From an uncultured Hyphomicrobiales bacterium (GTDB taxonomy: Bacteria > Pseudomonadota > Alphaproteobacteria > Rhizobiales > Beijerinckiaceae): a stretch of 64,000 nt of DNA. Shown here one piece after another: positions 36,424 through 44,387 of this stretch. A model generated the notes under the pieces. It did no database searches and was not told where the DNA came from. It saw only the letters and a list, made by a program, of their open reading frames with translations. The translations under genes and the position numbers were made by a program. The stretch is taken from the NCBI GenBank assembly GCA_903902915.1, contig CAIUWR010000058.1:59415-123414 (forward strand), given 5' to 3'. Position 1 is the first letter of the stretch. Each line of letters opens with the position of its first letter.

Positions 36424-36511
36424 AAAGGGGCCGCAAGCCTCTTTCTTCGCCTTGCCCGGCCGGCCTTTCGCCCGTTAGGCTCGCCCCGCGCCTGATGCGC
36501 GAGGACCAGTC

Positions 36512-37495
36512 ATGCACATCTATACGCCGCCAAGCCCCGCGACCTTCATTCCCGTCATTGATCTGGCGGGAACCATCGAGGCCGCAGCGGCCGCCGTGCA
36601 TCGCGCGTGCCGGGACACCGGCTTTTTCTATATCGCAAACCATGGCGTTCCAGCTGAATTGGTGGCGGCGCAATTCGACGCCGCCAGTCGCTTCTTCGAT
36701 CTGCCGCTTGAAGAAAAAATGCGCATCGACATGAAGAAGTCGCCCACCACTGCGGGCTATGAGCCCATGGGCGGCCAGCGGCTCGACAGTCAGGATCCCA
36801 ATGCCGAAAAGGCGCCGCCCGATCTGAAGGAGACCTTCTATTGCGGGCGCGATCTGCCGGACGACCATCCCCTCGCGCAGAAGAAATGGCGCGGCGTCGG
36901 CCATAACCAGTGGCCGGACCTGCCGGGCTTTCGCGAGCAGACCATGGCCTGGCACAGCGCCATGTGCGCGCTGGGCGACCGGGTGCTGGGGCTGATCGCG
37001 CGCTCGCTCGACATGCCCGCCGACTGGTTCGCGCCCTTCTATGAAGGCTCGGGCGCCATGGTGCGCTTCATCAAATATCCGCCTCATCCCTCGGCGGCCG
37101 CCTATAATCAGCTCGGCGCCGGCGCCCATACGGATTGGGGCGGCGTCACCATTCTGGCGCAGGATTCCGCAGGCGGACTTGAGGTCGAGACCGTATCGGG
37201 CGAATGGATCGCCGCAAAGCCGATAGAGGGCACATTCGTCATCAACCTCGGCGACCTCATGGCCCGTTGGACTAATGGACTATACAAATCCAACTTGCAT
37301 CGCGTTAAAAATAATCTGAGCGGGCAAGATCGATATTCCCTGCCCTTTTTCTACAGTCCGCGCCATGACGCCATGATTGACGCCATCCCCACCTGCATCA
37401 CGCCCGAACATCCCAGGCGCTATCCGCCCTGCGCCTGCTCCGATCACATGATGGAAATGTTCCGGCGCTCTTATGGCTATGCCCCGGCCGTCTGA
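36512..37495 (+). CDS. 2-oxoglutarate/Fe(II)-dependent dioxygenase, isopenicillin N synthase family
   Basis: A 327-residue non-haem iron oxygenase. The N-terminal DIOX_N region (FIPVIDLAGTIE, then CRDTGFFYIANHGVP) is standard. The iron ligands are HTDWG (His and Asp) and the distal His in LHRVKNN; the co-substrate arginine with serine is in RYSLPFF. Members act on many small molecules, from plant hormones to amino acids, so the substrate is open. The stop codon is one base from the start of the VOC gene, implying co-transcription. Confidence 0.88.
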   Translation: MHIYTPPSPATFIPVIDLAGTIEAAAAAVHRACRDTGFFYIANHGVPAELVAAQFDAASRFFDLPLEEKMRIDMKKSPTTAGYEPMGGQRLDSQDPNAEKAPPDLKETFYCGRDLPDDHPLAQKKWRGVGHNQWPDLPGFREQTMAWHSAMCALGDRVLGLIARSLDMPADWFAPFYEGSGAMVRFIKYPPHPSAAAYNQLGAGAHTDWGGVTILAQDSAGGLEVETVSGEWIAAKPIEGTFVINLGDLMARWTNGLYKSNLHRVKNNLSGQDRYSLPFFYSPRHDAMIDAIPTCITPEHPRRYPPCACSDHMMEMFRRSYGYAPAV

Positions 37496-37496
37496 C

Positions 37497-37949
37497 ATGA
37501 CCCAAACCACAGCGCGCCTCGCCTATGTGAACCTTTTCGCGCGCGACCATGTCGCGCTGGCGCGGTTCTATCAAACCGTCTTCGGTTTCACGGAAATCAA
37601 AGCCCATCGCTCGCCGATCTACGTCTGTCTGGACGCAGGCGGCATGGAGATGGGCTTCAATGCGGAGACCTCCTATGCGCTGCTGGGCCTGTCCGACCGC
37701 AAGCCGAAAGACCGCGCGCCCCTGCGGACCTTTCTGACCATAGAGGTCGGCGCGCCGGAGATGATCGACGAAGCGGTGACTGCGGCTCTGGAGAATGGCG
37801 GAACTCTCGTGAAAGCCGCCTATGACACCTATTACAACGCCCGACAGGCGGTGCTGGAGGATCCGGACGGCAATGTCTTCCGCATCAACCACCGCAAGGG
37901 TCCGCGCGTGCCCGCCGACGCGGTGGGCGACCCGCCCTGGAAGGACTGA
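37497..37949 (+). CDS. VOC-superfamily (glyoxalase/dioxygenase fold) protein
   Basis: A 150-residue metal-binding-fold protein of the vicinal oxygen chelate superfamily. It begins ARLAYVNLFARDHVALARFYQTVFGF, the typical opening strand and helix, and closes with QAVLEDPDGNVFRINH, which contains the conserved C-terminal glutamate-like region. The ATG at 37497 directly follows the dioxygenase stop; an ATG eight codons upstream lies within the previous gene. VOC proteins can be ring-cleavage dioxygenases, glyoxalases or resistance proteins; no choice can be made. Confidence 0.8.
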   Translation: MTQTTARLAYVNLFARDHVALARFYQTVFGFTEIKAHRSPIYVCLDAGGMEMGFNAETSYALLGLSDRKPKDRAPLRTFLTIEVGAPEMIDEAVTAALENGGTLVKAAYDTYYNARQAVLEDPDGNVFRINHRKGPRVPADAVGDPPWKD

Positions 37950-38076
37950 GGCGTAGCGCAGGGCGGACGCAGCCGGGATCTGCGAGGCCGCGTTGCGATT
38001 GGACATGGCGGAAAGTGCTGGTAGATTATCACCCTTGCAGGGCAGGCGCTGAAGCGCCGCGCTGAGGGAGGTCTCG

Positions 38077-39162
38077 ATGGATTTCGGCTATTTCACGCTG
38101 AGCGACAACAATTACGCGAACAACACACGCAGCCCGAACCAGTTCGTCCTCGATATTCTCGACGAGGCGCTTTACGCCGACAAGCTGCGCTACAATTCCG
38201 CCTGGATCGGCGAGCATCATTTCAGCACCTTGGGCGTGAACTCTTCGCCCGAAATGCTGCTCGCATATGTGGCCGCGCGCACGGAGTTCATTCGCCTCGC
38301 CCCCGCCGTCACCGTGCTGCCCATGCATCACCCCATCCGCGTGGCCGAGCAGTGGGCGACGCTGGATCTGATCAGCGGCGGCCGCGTCGATTTCGCGGCG
38401 GGTCGTGGGTATGACGAGCGCGAATACATTCCGTTCGGCGCCGACTTCAAGAACAACCAGCCCATCTTCGAAGAGGGCATGGAAATCCTGCGTCGCCTGT
38501 GGGACGCCCATGGCGCGCCGATTTCCCACAAGGGCGCGCATTACCAGTTCGAGAATGTCGCCATCACGCCCAGCCCCTTGCAGAAGGAACTGTCCGCCTA
38601 TGTGGCCTCCTTCTCCGCGCCCTCCATCGAGCTGGCGGGGCGGCTGGGCTGCGGCCTCATCGTGGCGCCTTTCGCGGCCGCCATGACCTTTGGCGGCTTG
38701 CGGCAGGTGCATGATCTTTATCAAGATAGCTGCGCGCGCCACGGCAAGACGCCCAAGCGCCTGATGTGCAGCTATTTCATCCACTTCGCCGATAACGAGG
38801 CGGAGGAGAAAGCCGCCCGCGCAAGGCAGATCCGCTATTACATGGAATGCGTGCTCGACGCCTTCCCCAGCGATCCCAAGACCACGCCCAAGAGCTATCT
38901 CTATTTCATCGACATGATCGAGCGCCTGAAGAACCTGAAGCCCGAGAATCTGAACTCCAACTCGGTGCTGATCGGCAATTCGGCAAGCATCATCGACACG
39001 CTGAAGAAGGTCGAGGCGGCGGGCTATGACGAAGTGATCCTCTACTTCAACGTGGGCCTCAAGGACCACCAGCAGACGAAGGACGAGATGGAACGCTTCA
39101 TGCTCGAAGTGGCCCCGCATTTTCAGGGGCGGCATTTGAAGCTGGCGGCGGCGGCGGAGTGA
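38077..39162 (+). CDS. LLM-class flavin-dependent oxidoreductase (luciferase-like)
   Basis: A 361-residue TIM-barrel monooxygenase of the bacterial luciferase family, which uses reduced FMN from a partner reductase. Characteristic stretches are WIGEHHFSTLG, TVLPMHHPIRVAEQWATLDLISGGRVDFAAGRGYDE (split here by family motifs) and IFEEGMEILRRLW. It starts with ATG after GGGAGG. Together with the 2-oxoglutarate oxygenase and VOC genes just upstream it suggests oxidative attack on an organic compound. No flavin reductase gene is seen nearby. Confidence 0.85.
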   Translation: MDFGYFTLSDNNYANNTRSPNQFVLDILDEALYADKLRYNSAWIGEHHFSTLGVNSSPEMLLAYVAARTEFIRLAPAVTVLPMHHPIRVAEQWATLDLISGGRVDFAAGRGYDEREYIPFGADFKNNQPIFEEGMEILRRLWDAHGAPISHKGAHYQFENVAITPSPLQKELSAYVASFSAPSIELAGRLGCGLIVAPFAAAMTFGGLRQVHDLYQDSCARHGKTPKRLMCSYFIHFADNEAEEKAARARQIRYYMECVLDAFPSDPKTTPKSYLYFIDMIERLKNLKPENLNSNSVLIGNSASIIDTLKKVEAAGYDEVILYFNVGLKDHQQTKDEMERFMLEVAPHFQGRHLKLAAAAE

Positions 39163-39167
39163 GGGGG

Positions 39168-39188
39168 GCAGTCGGCAGTCGGCAGTCG
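39168..39188. repeat. Short tandem repeat, GCAGTCG three times
   Basis: Three perfect copies of the heptamer GCAGTCG directly after the stop codon of the luciferase-like gene. A slippage-type repeat in non-coding DNA with no visible function. Confidence 0.8.
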
Positions 39189-39270
39189 GGGACGGCTTGA
39201 CGTTTCTGGAGGCGCTGTAAAGCGTGAAAATAAGCGTGCAACTTCAATTTCTTAAGTGGAGCGCCCGCCG

Positions 39271-39418
39271 CTCCCCTCCCCCCTGTGGGGAGGGGTAAGG
39301 GGTGGGGGTCGCGACACCTCTGGCGTTAGCGCCTGTCGCAAACGCGCTCCCGATCAGCACCTCGCGACCCCCACCCCGTCCCGCTGCGCGGGCCGACCCT
39401 CCCCACAGGGGGGAGGGT
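39271..39418. repeat. Dispersed palindromic intergenic repeat, copy B
   Basis: Second copy of the element at 22631-22775, about 148 bases. Left arm CTCCCCCCTGTGGGGAG-like, right arm CCCTCCCCACAGGGGGGAG, inner arms GGGGGTCGCGA and TCGCGACCCCC. It lies between the convergent luciferase-like and Rieske genes, where a large hairpin could also help to end transcription. Confidence 0.75.
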
Positions 39419-39453
39419 AAAGTGCGCGTAATTTCAAACGTTTAGGGTAGCCC

Positions 39454-40725
39454 TTACCCCTCTTCCCGCAACCCCGGGTCAATCCCCATGGCGCTGGCGA
39501 AATCCGCCCAGACTTCATCCGGCTGGCCGTAGCACCAGGGATGGCCGCGCATGCGCTTGCTCATCAGGCGGTCCTTCGGCCAATCCTCAATCGCCAGCCC
39601 CTCGACGAATTGCGCGCGGTCGGCCAGCGGCAGCACGATGCAGGCCGCCGCCGCCTCGTCGCGCACCACGCCCTTGGGATCCTCGCCGCGCCGCACTTTC
39701 TCGATCTCGTCGAAATAGCGCTTGCGCATCATCACGATGCCCCGGTCGCTGGCGGACAGATATTCCTTGGAGCGGTCGGCGATGCGGCCCTGCCCCACCC
39801 AAGCCAGAATGTCCTGATTGATCACATGGCTGCTGATCCACTCGCCATTGGGATGGGTGAGCGGGCTTTTCCATGTGGGCACGGATTTTTGCACATAGGG
39901 CTCGCGCCCCTTGGGCACGCGGGCGAAGAACCAGGCTATGCTCAGCGTGTTCTCATCATCCACCGGCACGCGCCATTCGAAATGCTGGCCCAGAAAAAAG
40001 CCGATGGGCCAGAGGGCCACGCGGCCCACGGTCCAGAAGGGACTGCCCTCGGGCTGGCCCTCGCGCACGCGCTTGTAAAGGAAGCCGTGCTCGAATTCCT
40101 CGAAGGCGACCTTCAGATGTTTCGCCGAAAGCGCCTCGCTGCCCTTCAGCCGCGCGCTCCAATTGTCGTGCATCCATTCGAAATGCACGGGATCGCAGGA
40201 GTTTTCCTGACATTGCAGCCAGTTGCAGGGAATGTCCGAGGTCACCACCTCGCGCCAGCCATTGGTCCAGGTCAGCGCGTCATAGACCGGCAGCGGGGGA
40301 ACGGGCGCAGGGCCCATATAGGCGAAGAGCAGCCCCGCGCATTCGCGCACCGGATAGGCCTTGACCTTGACGCCCACCTTCAGGTCCGAGGCGGGGTCCA
40401 CGATGTCGTCATAGGGCATTTCGCGGCAGGCGCCGGCCTCGTCGAACAGCCAGCCGTGATAGTTGCAGCGCAGCCCGCAGTCCTCGACCATGCCATAGGA
40501 CAGATCGGCGCGGCGGTGCGGGCAATGGCGGTCGATCAGGCCATAGCGCCCGCCCTTGTCCTTGTAGAGCACAAGATCCTCGCAGAGCAGGCGCACCGCC
40601 TTGGTGGGGCGCGCGTCCAGCTCGCTGGCGCCCGCGATGGGCATCCAGTAGCGGCGCAGCAATTCGCCCATGGGGGTTCCCGGCCCGACCTGCGTCAGCG
40701 TCCGATTGCGCTCCTCGCTCAGCAT
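39454..40725 (-). CDS. Rieske non-haem iron oxygenase, phthalate 4,5-dioxygenase-like alpha subunit
   Basis: A 423-residue terminal oxygenase component. The Rieske [2Fe-2S] motif is CPHRRADL followed by CNYHGW, and the mononuclear iron site is DPVHFEWMHD with the bridging aspartate upstream. The N-terminus (VGPGTPMGELLRRYWMP) is typical of the phthalate dioxygenase and vanillate demethylase group, so an aromatic or heteroaromatic acid is the likely kind of substrate. It starts with ATG after GGGAG. No reductase or ferredoxin gene is adjacent, so the electron donor must be encoded elsewhere. It is divergent from the ABC transporter operon. Confidence 0.88.
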   Translation of the reverse strand: MLSEERNRTLTQVGPGTPMGELLRRYWMPIAGASELDARPTKAVRLLCEDLVLYKDKGGRYGLIDRHCPHRRADLSYGMVEDCGLRCNYHGWLFDEAGACREMPYDDIVDPASDLKVGVKVKAYPVRECAGLLFAYMGPAPVPPLPVYDALTWTNGWREVVTSDIPCNWLQCQENSCDPVHFEWMHDNWSARLKGSEALSAKHLKVAFEEFEHGFLYKRVREGQPEGSPFWTVGRVALWPIGFFLGQHFEWRVPVDDENTLSIAWFFARVPKGREPYVQKSVPTWKSPLTHPNGEWISSHVINQDILAWVGQGRIADRSKEYLSASDRGIVMMRKRYFDEIEKVRRGEDPKGVVRDEAAAACIVLPLADRAQFVEGLAIEDWPKDRLMSKRMRGHPWCYGQPDEVWADFASAMGIDPGLREEG

Positions 40726-40840
40726 GTTTCGCTCCCGATTTCATTTGCTCCGGTTTAGCGCGCGCGGTCCCACCTGTGAAGGGCGCCGTTGGGCCGACCT
40801 GCCCGATCGCGCGCAATAAGCTGCAATCGCAGGCTGAACG

Positions 40841-40855
40841 GCGCAAAAAGCGCCA
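40841..40855. promoter_or_regulatory. Inverted repeat between divergent Rieske and ABC genes
   Basis: A perfect GGCGC-AAAAA-GCGCC repeat in the 216-base region between the two divergent transcription units. Placed for an operator serving one or both; no regulator gene is adjacent. Confidence 0.3.
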
Positions 40856-40894
40856 CACTTTCAGATGGATGCGCGCAACTGCGGTCTCCGCCCA

Positions 40895-40910
40895 TGGCAC
40901 ATGCCTTGCT
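40895..40910 (+). promoter_or_regulatory. Sigma-54 promoter of the ABC transporter-creatininase operon
   Basis: TGGCAC (40895-40900), five bases, then TTGCT (40906-40910). The GG and GC pairs are separated by exactly ten bases, as required for the -24/-12 elements. A start site about 12 bases further would leave a leader near 20 bases before GGAGG and the ATG at 40942. No clear enhancer site for NtrC-type activators was found upstream. Confidence 0.6.
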
Positions 40911-40941
40911 TTTCGGCAGGGAGTCGTTCTCCGGAGGTTCC

Positions 40942-41937
40942 ATGAAAAAGTCTTCCCTTTTCCGCGCGGCGGCCTTTGCGGCGCTGGCTGTCGGCCTTTG
41001 CGCCCCCGCGCTCGCCGCCGACAAGCTGCTCTATATGAATGACTGGCTGCCGGGCGGCGACAAGGCGCTCCCCTATTACGCCCAGCAACGGGGCTTCTTC
41101 GCAGCCGAGGGGCTCGACGTGACCGTCCAGAGCGCGCGCGGTTCCTCCGAGGCGATCACCCGCATCGGCACGGGCGCGGCGGATGTCGGCTCGGGCGGCC
41201 TTGCGGCCCTGTTGCAGGCGAAGGCCGAAACCGGCGTGCCGGTGACCGCCGTGCTCGGCGTCTTCACGGTGCAGCCTGACGCTATCTTCACCGCAGAAGG
41301 ATCGGGCATCAATTCGCTGAAGGATCTGGAAGGCAAGAAGATCGCCACCGCCACTTTCACATCTTCGAATGTGATCTGGCCGTTGGTGCTCTCGGCCATG
41401 AAGATCGACCCGGCGAAAGTGACGCTCCTCAAGGTTGATCCGGGCGCCCTCGCCCCCATGCTCGCCGCCGGTCAGGTGGATGGCACGATCAACTGGTCGA
41501 CCGCCTCGCCCCCCTTCATGAAGGCCCTCGCCAGCACCGGCAAATCCCTCAAGATTCTGCCCTGGTCGGCGGCGGGCTTTGATGGCTACGGCTATTCGGT
41601 GTTCGTCAGCGACAAGCTGATCGCCGAAAAGCCAGATGTGGCGAAGCGTTTCGTGAAAGCCTATGTGGCCGCCGCGAAAGCCGCCCTCGCCGATCCCAAG
41701 GATGTCGCCAAGGCCATGAAGTCCGTCTTCCCGGAGATGGACGAGGCGCTGGTCGAGCAGCAGTTCATGACCATCGTGCCGCTCATCATGAACGACATCA
41801 CCAAGGCCGAAGGCTTCGGCACGCTCGACAAGGCGCGCCTCGCCAAGACATGGGAATGGACCGCCAAGGCGCAGAACATGCCCCTCGACAAACTTGACCC
41901 CGAGAAGGCGATCACCCGCGCCTTCATCCCCAACTGA
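40942..41937 (+). CDS. NMT1/SsuA-type ABC transporter substrate-binding protein
   Basis: A 331-residue periplasmic receptor. The ATG at 40942 follows GGAGG by four bases and gives a clean Sec signal peptide (MKKSSLFRAAAFAALAVGLC, cleavage after ALA). The mature start, DKLLYMNDWLPGGDKALPYYAQQRGFF (given in part), and VQSARGSSEAITRIGTGAADVG match the NMT1/THI5-like family that binds pyrimidine precursors, sulfonates, taurine, nitrate or related small compounds. The longer open frame upstream crosses the promoter. It is the first gene of an importer operon with its ATPase and permease downstream. Confidence 0.9.
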   Translation: MKKSSLFRAAAFAALAVGLCAPALAADKLLYMNDWLPGGDKALPYYAQQRGFFAAEGLDVTVQSARGSSEAITRIGTGAADVGSGGLAALLQAKAETGVPVTAVLGVFTVQPDAIFTAEGSGINSLKDLEGKKIATATFTSSNVIWPLVLSAMKIDPAKVTLLKVDPGALAPMLAAGQVDGTINWSTASPPFMKALASTGKSLKILPWSAAGFDGYGYSVFVSDKLIAEKPDVAKRFVKAYVAAAKAALADPKDVAKAMKSVFPEMDEALVEQQFMTIVPLIMNDITKAEGFGTLDKARLAKTWEWTAKAQNMPLDKLDPEKAITRAFIPN

Positions 41938-41984
41938 TCTTGCGGGCCGCCGCCTTCGCAGGTGGCGGCCCATCAGAGGCGATC

Positions 41985-42767
41985 ATGAGCGACAACGCCC
42001 CCGTCATCTCCTTCACCAGCGTCGATCAGGTCTTTGCCCGCGACGACGGCGCGAGCGTCACCGCGTTGGAAAATCTGAGCTTCGACATCGGCAAACATGA
42101 ATTCGTCGCCGTGCTCGGCCCGTCGGGCTGCGGCAAGTCGACCCTGCTGCGGCTGATCGCGGGGCTGGCCTTTCCGACGCGCGGCGAGGTTCAGATCTAT
42201 GGCCGCACGGTCACCGAACCGCGCGACGAGATCGGCATGGTGTTCCAGCGGCCCACCCTGCTGCCCTGGTTCAATGTGCTGGGCAATGTCACCTTTCCCT
42301 TCCGCCACAAATACGGGCGCGTGACCCAGGCCGAGAAGGATCGCGCCCATGAATTGTTGAAGCTCGTGGGGCTTGAACAATTCGCCAATTCGCAAATCGA
42401 CGAACTGTCGGGCGGCATGCAGCAACGGGTCGCCATCGCCCGCGCGCTGTTGCTTGATCCGGACATTCTGCTGATGGACGAGCCCTTCTCCGCGCTCGAT
42501 GCGCTGACCCGCGACGAGATGAGCTTCGAGCTGCTGCGCATCTGGGCGGAGCGGCCCAAGACTGTGCTGTTCATCACCCATTCGATTCCCGAAGCGGTTC
42601 TGCTCGCCGACCGAATCATCGTCATGACCCCGCGCCCCGGCGCGGTGCGTGAGGTGCTTCAGGTCGAGGTGCCCCGCCCGCGTTCCTTCGACTCCCTCTC
42701 GGATCCGCGCTTCAATGCCCTCGCCAATCACATCCGCTCCCGCCTCTTCGCCCGCCATGCAGCCTGA
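41985..42767 (+). CDS. ABC transporter ATPase, SsuB/TauB type
   Basis: A 260-residue ATP-binding subunit. Walker A is GPSGCGKST, the Q-loop lies in MVFQRPTLLPW, the signature is LSGGMQQRVAIARAL and Walker B is ILLMDEPFSALD. This is the nitrate/sulfonate/taurine (COG1116) kind. The ATG at 41985 is about 50 bases after the receptor gene. Its end overlaps the permease start by 11 bases, so assembly of the two is coupled at translation. Confidence 0.92.
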   Translation: MSDNAPVISFTSVDQVFARDDGASVTALENLSFDIGKHEFVAVLGPSGCGKSTLLRLIAGLAFPTRGEVQIYGRTVTEPRDEIGMVFQRPTLLPWFNVLGNVTFPFRHKYGRVTQAEKDRAHELLKLVGLEQFANSQIDELSGGMQQRVAIARALLLDPDILLMDEPFSALDALTRDEMSFELLRIWAERPKTVLFITHSIPEAVLLADRIIVMTPRPGAVREVLQVEVPRPRSFDSLSDPRFNALANHIRSRLFARHAA

Positions 42768-43563
42768 CGCGCGCAGGGGGCCAAGCCTCTGGCGGCGCGT
42801 CAGCGCGCTGATCAATCGTTTCTCGCCAGCGCTCGCCTTCATCGGCCTGCTTCTGGTCTGGGAGATCGGCTGCCGTGTCTTCAAGGTGCCGGCGTTCCTG
42901 CTGCCCTCGCCCTCCATGATCGTGGTGGGCGCGCAGGAGCAGAGCCTCGCCATATGGGGCACGCACCTTTGGGCGACCTTGCGTGTGGCGCTGATGGGCT
43001 ACGCCATGGCCATCGTCATCTCGATCCCGCTCGCCATGATGCTGGCCTCCTCGAAGACGCTGGCGCGCACGGTCTATCCCCTGATCGTGATCGTTCATTC
43101 GACGCCCATCGTGGCCATAGCGCCGATCATCGTGGTGACGATGGGCGCATCCGATCTGCCGCGCGTGGTGATCACCTTCCTGATCACCTTCTTCCCCATT
43201 GTCGTCACCACGACGACGGGCCTGCTCGCCACGCCGGAGGAGTTGATCGAACTGTCGCGGTCGCTGCGGGCGGACCGCACCCGCGAGATGTTGAACATCC
43301 GCCTGCCCTTCGCCCTGCCCTATATTTTCAGCGCCTTGAAAATCTCGACCACCCTCGCAGTTGTGGGCGCGGTGGTGGCGGAATTCGTGGCGGCGGAGCA
43401 CGGGCTGGGTTACTTCATCCAGTTCGCGACGTCGTTCTTCAAGATCAACCAGAGCTTTGCGGCCTTGATCCTGCTGGTCGCCATCAGCCTGATCTTTTTC
43501 CAGCTCGTAGGCCTCGTGCAACGGGTGCTGGCGCCGTGGTCCCTGCCAAAATCGGAACGCTGA
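42757..43563 (+). CDS. ABC transporter permease, SsuC/TauC type
   Basis: A 268-residue inner-membrane permease with about six helices. The EAA loop for ATPase contact is at LIELSRSLRADRTREMLNIRLPF. The segment VPAFLLPSPSMIVVGA near the N-terminus is typical of the family. The ATG at 42757 lies within the end of the ATPase gene; upstream codons in this frame are antisense shadow. It ends nine bases before the creatininase-family gene. Confidence 0.9.
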   Translation: MQPDARRGPSLWRRVSALINRFSPALAFIGLLLVWEIGCRVFKVPAFLLPSPSMIVVGAQEQSLAIWGTHLWATLRVALMGYAMAIVISIPLAMMLASSKTLARTVYPLIVIVHSTPIVAIAPIIVVTMGASDLPRVVITFLITFFPIVVTTTTGLLATPEELIELSRSLRADRTREMLNIRLPFALPYIFSALKISTTLAVVGAVVAEFVAAEHGLGYFIQFATSFFKINQSFAALILLVAISLIFFQLVGLVQRVLAPWSLPKSER

Positions 43564-43572
43564 GGAATTCGC

Positions 43573-44337
43573 ATGATCGAGCGCCATCTTGCGCGCATGA
43601 CCTCGCCAGAGGTCGCCGCCTTGCCAAAGGAACGCGGCGCGCTGGTGCTGCCGATCGGCGCCCTGGAGCAGCATGGGCCGCATATGACGGTGGACACCGA
43701 CCTTGTCTTCACCGAGATGCTGCTGGACCGTGCGCTGGCTTTGCTGCCCGATGAGACTCCGGTCTGGCGTCTGCCCGCCCTGCCCATCTCCAAAAGCAAC
43801 GAGCATATCGGCTATGCGGGCACCTTCTGGCTGTCCGCCGCCACCCTGACCGCCGTGATCATGGACATCGCGCGATCCGCGCAGTCCAACGGCTTCCAGC
43901 GCCTCGTGCTGTGGAACTGCCACGGCGGCAACCGCGCCCTGCTGGAAAGCGTCGCGCGGGACGTGCGCGCGGAAACCGGGCTGCTGGTCTTCAGCTTCTT
44001 TCCGCCTGCTCTGGCGCCTGACCCTGTGGCCACGCCCCCTCAAGAGGCGACCCTTGGAATTCATGCAGGCGATTGGGAAACGAGCCTCATGCTCGCGCTG
44101 TGCCCCGCCCGCGTGCGGATGGACAGACTGGAGGCCTTCTATCCGCGCTTGCCGGATGTGCCGCTTGATCTGGAGTTCACCGGGGCGACCTTCGCCTGGC
44201 TGACCCGCGACCTGTCGCCCACCGGAACCTTCGGCGACGCGACGCTGGCCACCGCAGAGCGAGGCGAGGCGAGGCTGGCGGCGCTGGAGCCAGGGCTGGC
44301 GAAAGCGCTTGGCGCCGTGACCCGGTTCGCGTTTTAA
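43573..44337 (+). CDS. Creatininase-family amidohydrolase
   Basis: A 254-residue metal-dependent hydrolase of the creatinine amidohydrolase family. Metal ligands are visible in PIGALEQHGPHM (Glu, His), TVDTDLVFTE (Asp), LWNCHGGNRAL (His) and GIHAGDWETSLML (Glu). Members open cyclic amides or formamides (creatinine, riboflavin-pathway intermediates, mycofactocin precursors). Placed as fourth gene behind an NMT1-type importer under a sigma-54 promoter, it most likely hydrolyses the imported nitrogen compound; this is inferred from context only. Confidence 0.85.
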   Translation: MIERHLARMTSPEVAALPKERGALVLPIGALEQHGPHMTVDTDLVFTEMLLDRALALLPDETPVWRLPALPISKSNEHIGYAGTFWLSAATLTAVIMDIARSAQSNGFQRLVLWNCHGGNRALLESVARDVRAETGLLVFSFFPPALAPDPVATPPQEATLGIHAGDWETSLMLALCPARVRMDRLEAFYPRLPDVPLDLEFTGATFAWLTRDLSPTGTFGDATLATAERGEARLAALEPGLAKALGAVTRFAF

Positions 44338-44375
44338 AAAACGGCGCGGCGCCCCTCCAGAAAGAGCGCCGCGCC
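44335..44375 (-). terminator. Intrinsic terminator of the LigC-like gene
   Basis: A perfect ten-base stem (GGCGCGGCGC and GCGCCGCGCC) with a 13-base loop, followed on the minus strand by GTTTTTTAAA. It lies between the convergent creatininase and LigC-like genes and ends minus-strand transcription; the plus-strand side lacks a T run. Confidence 0.75.
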
Positions 44376-44387
44376 CAAAACGTCAAC

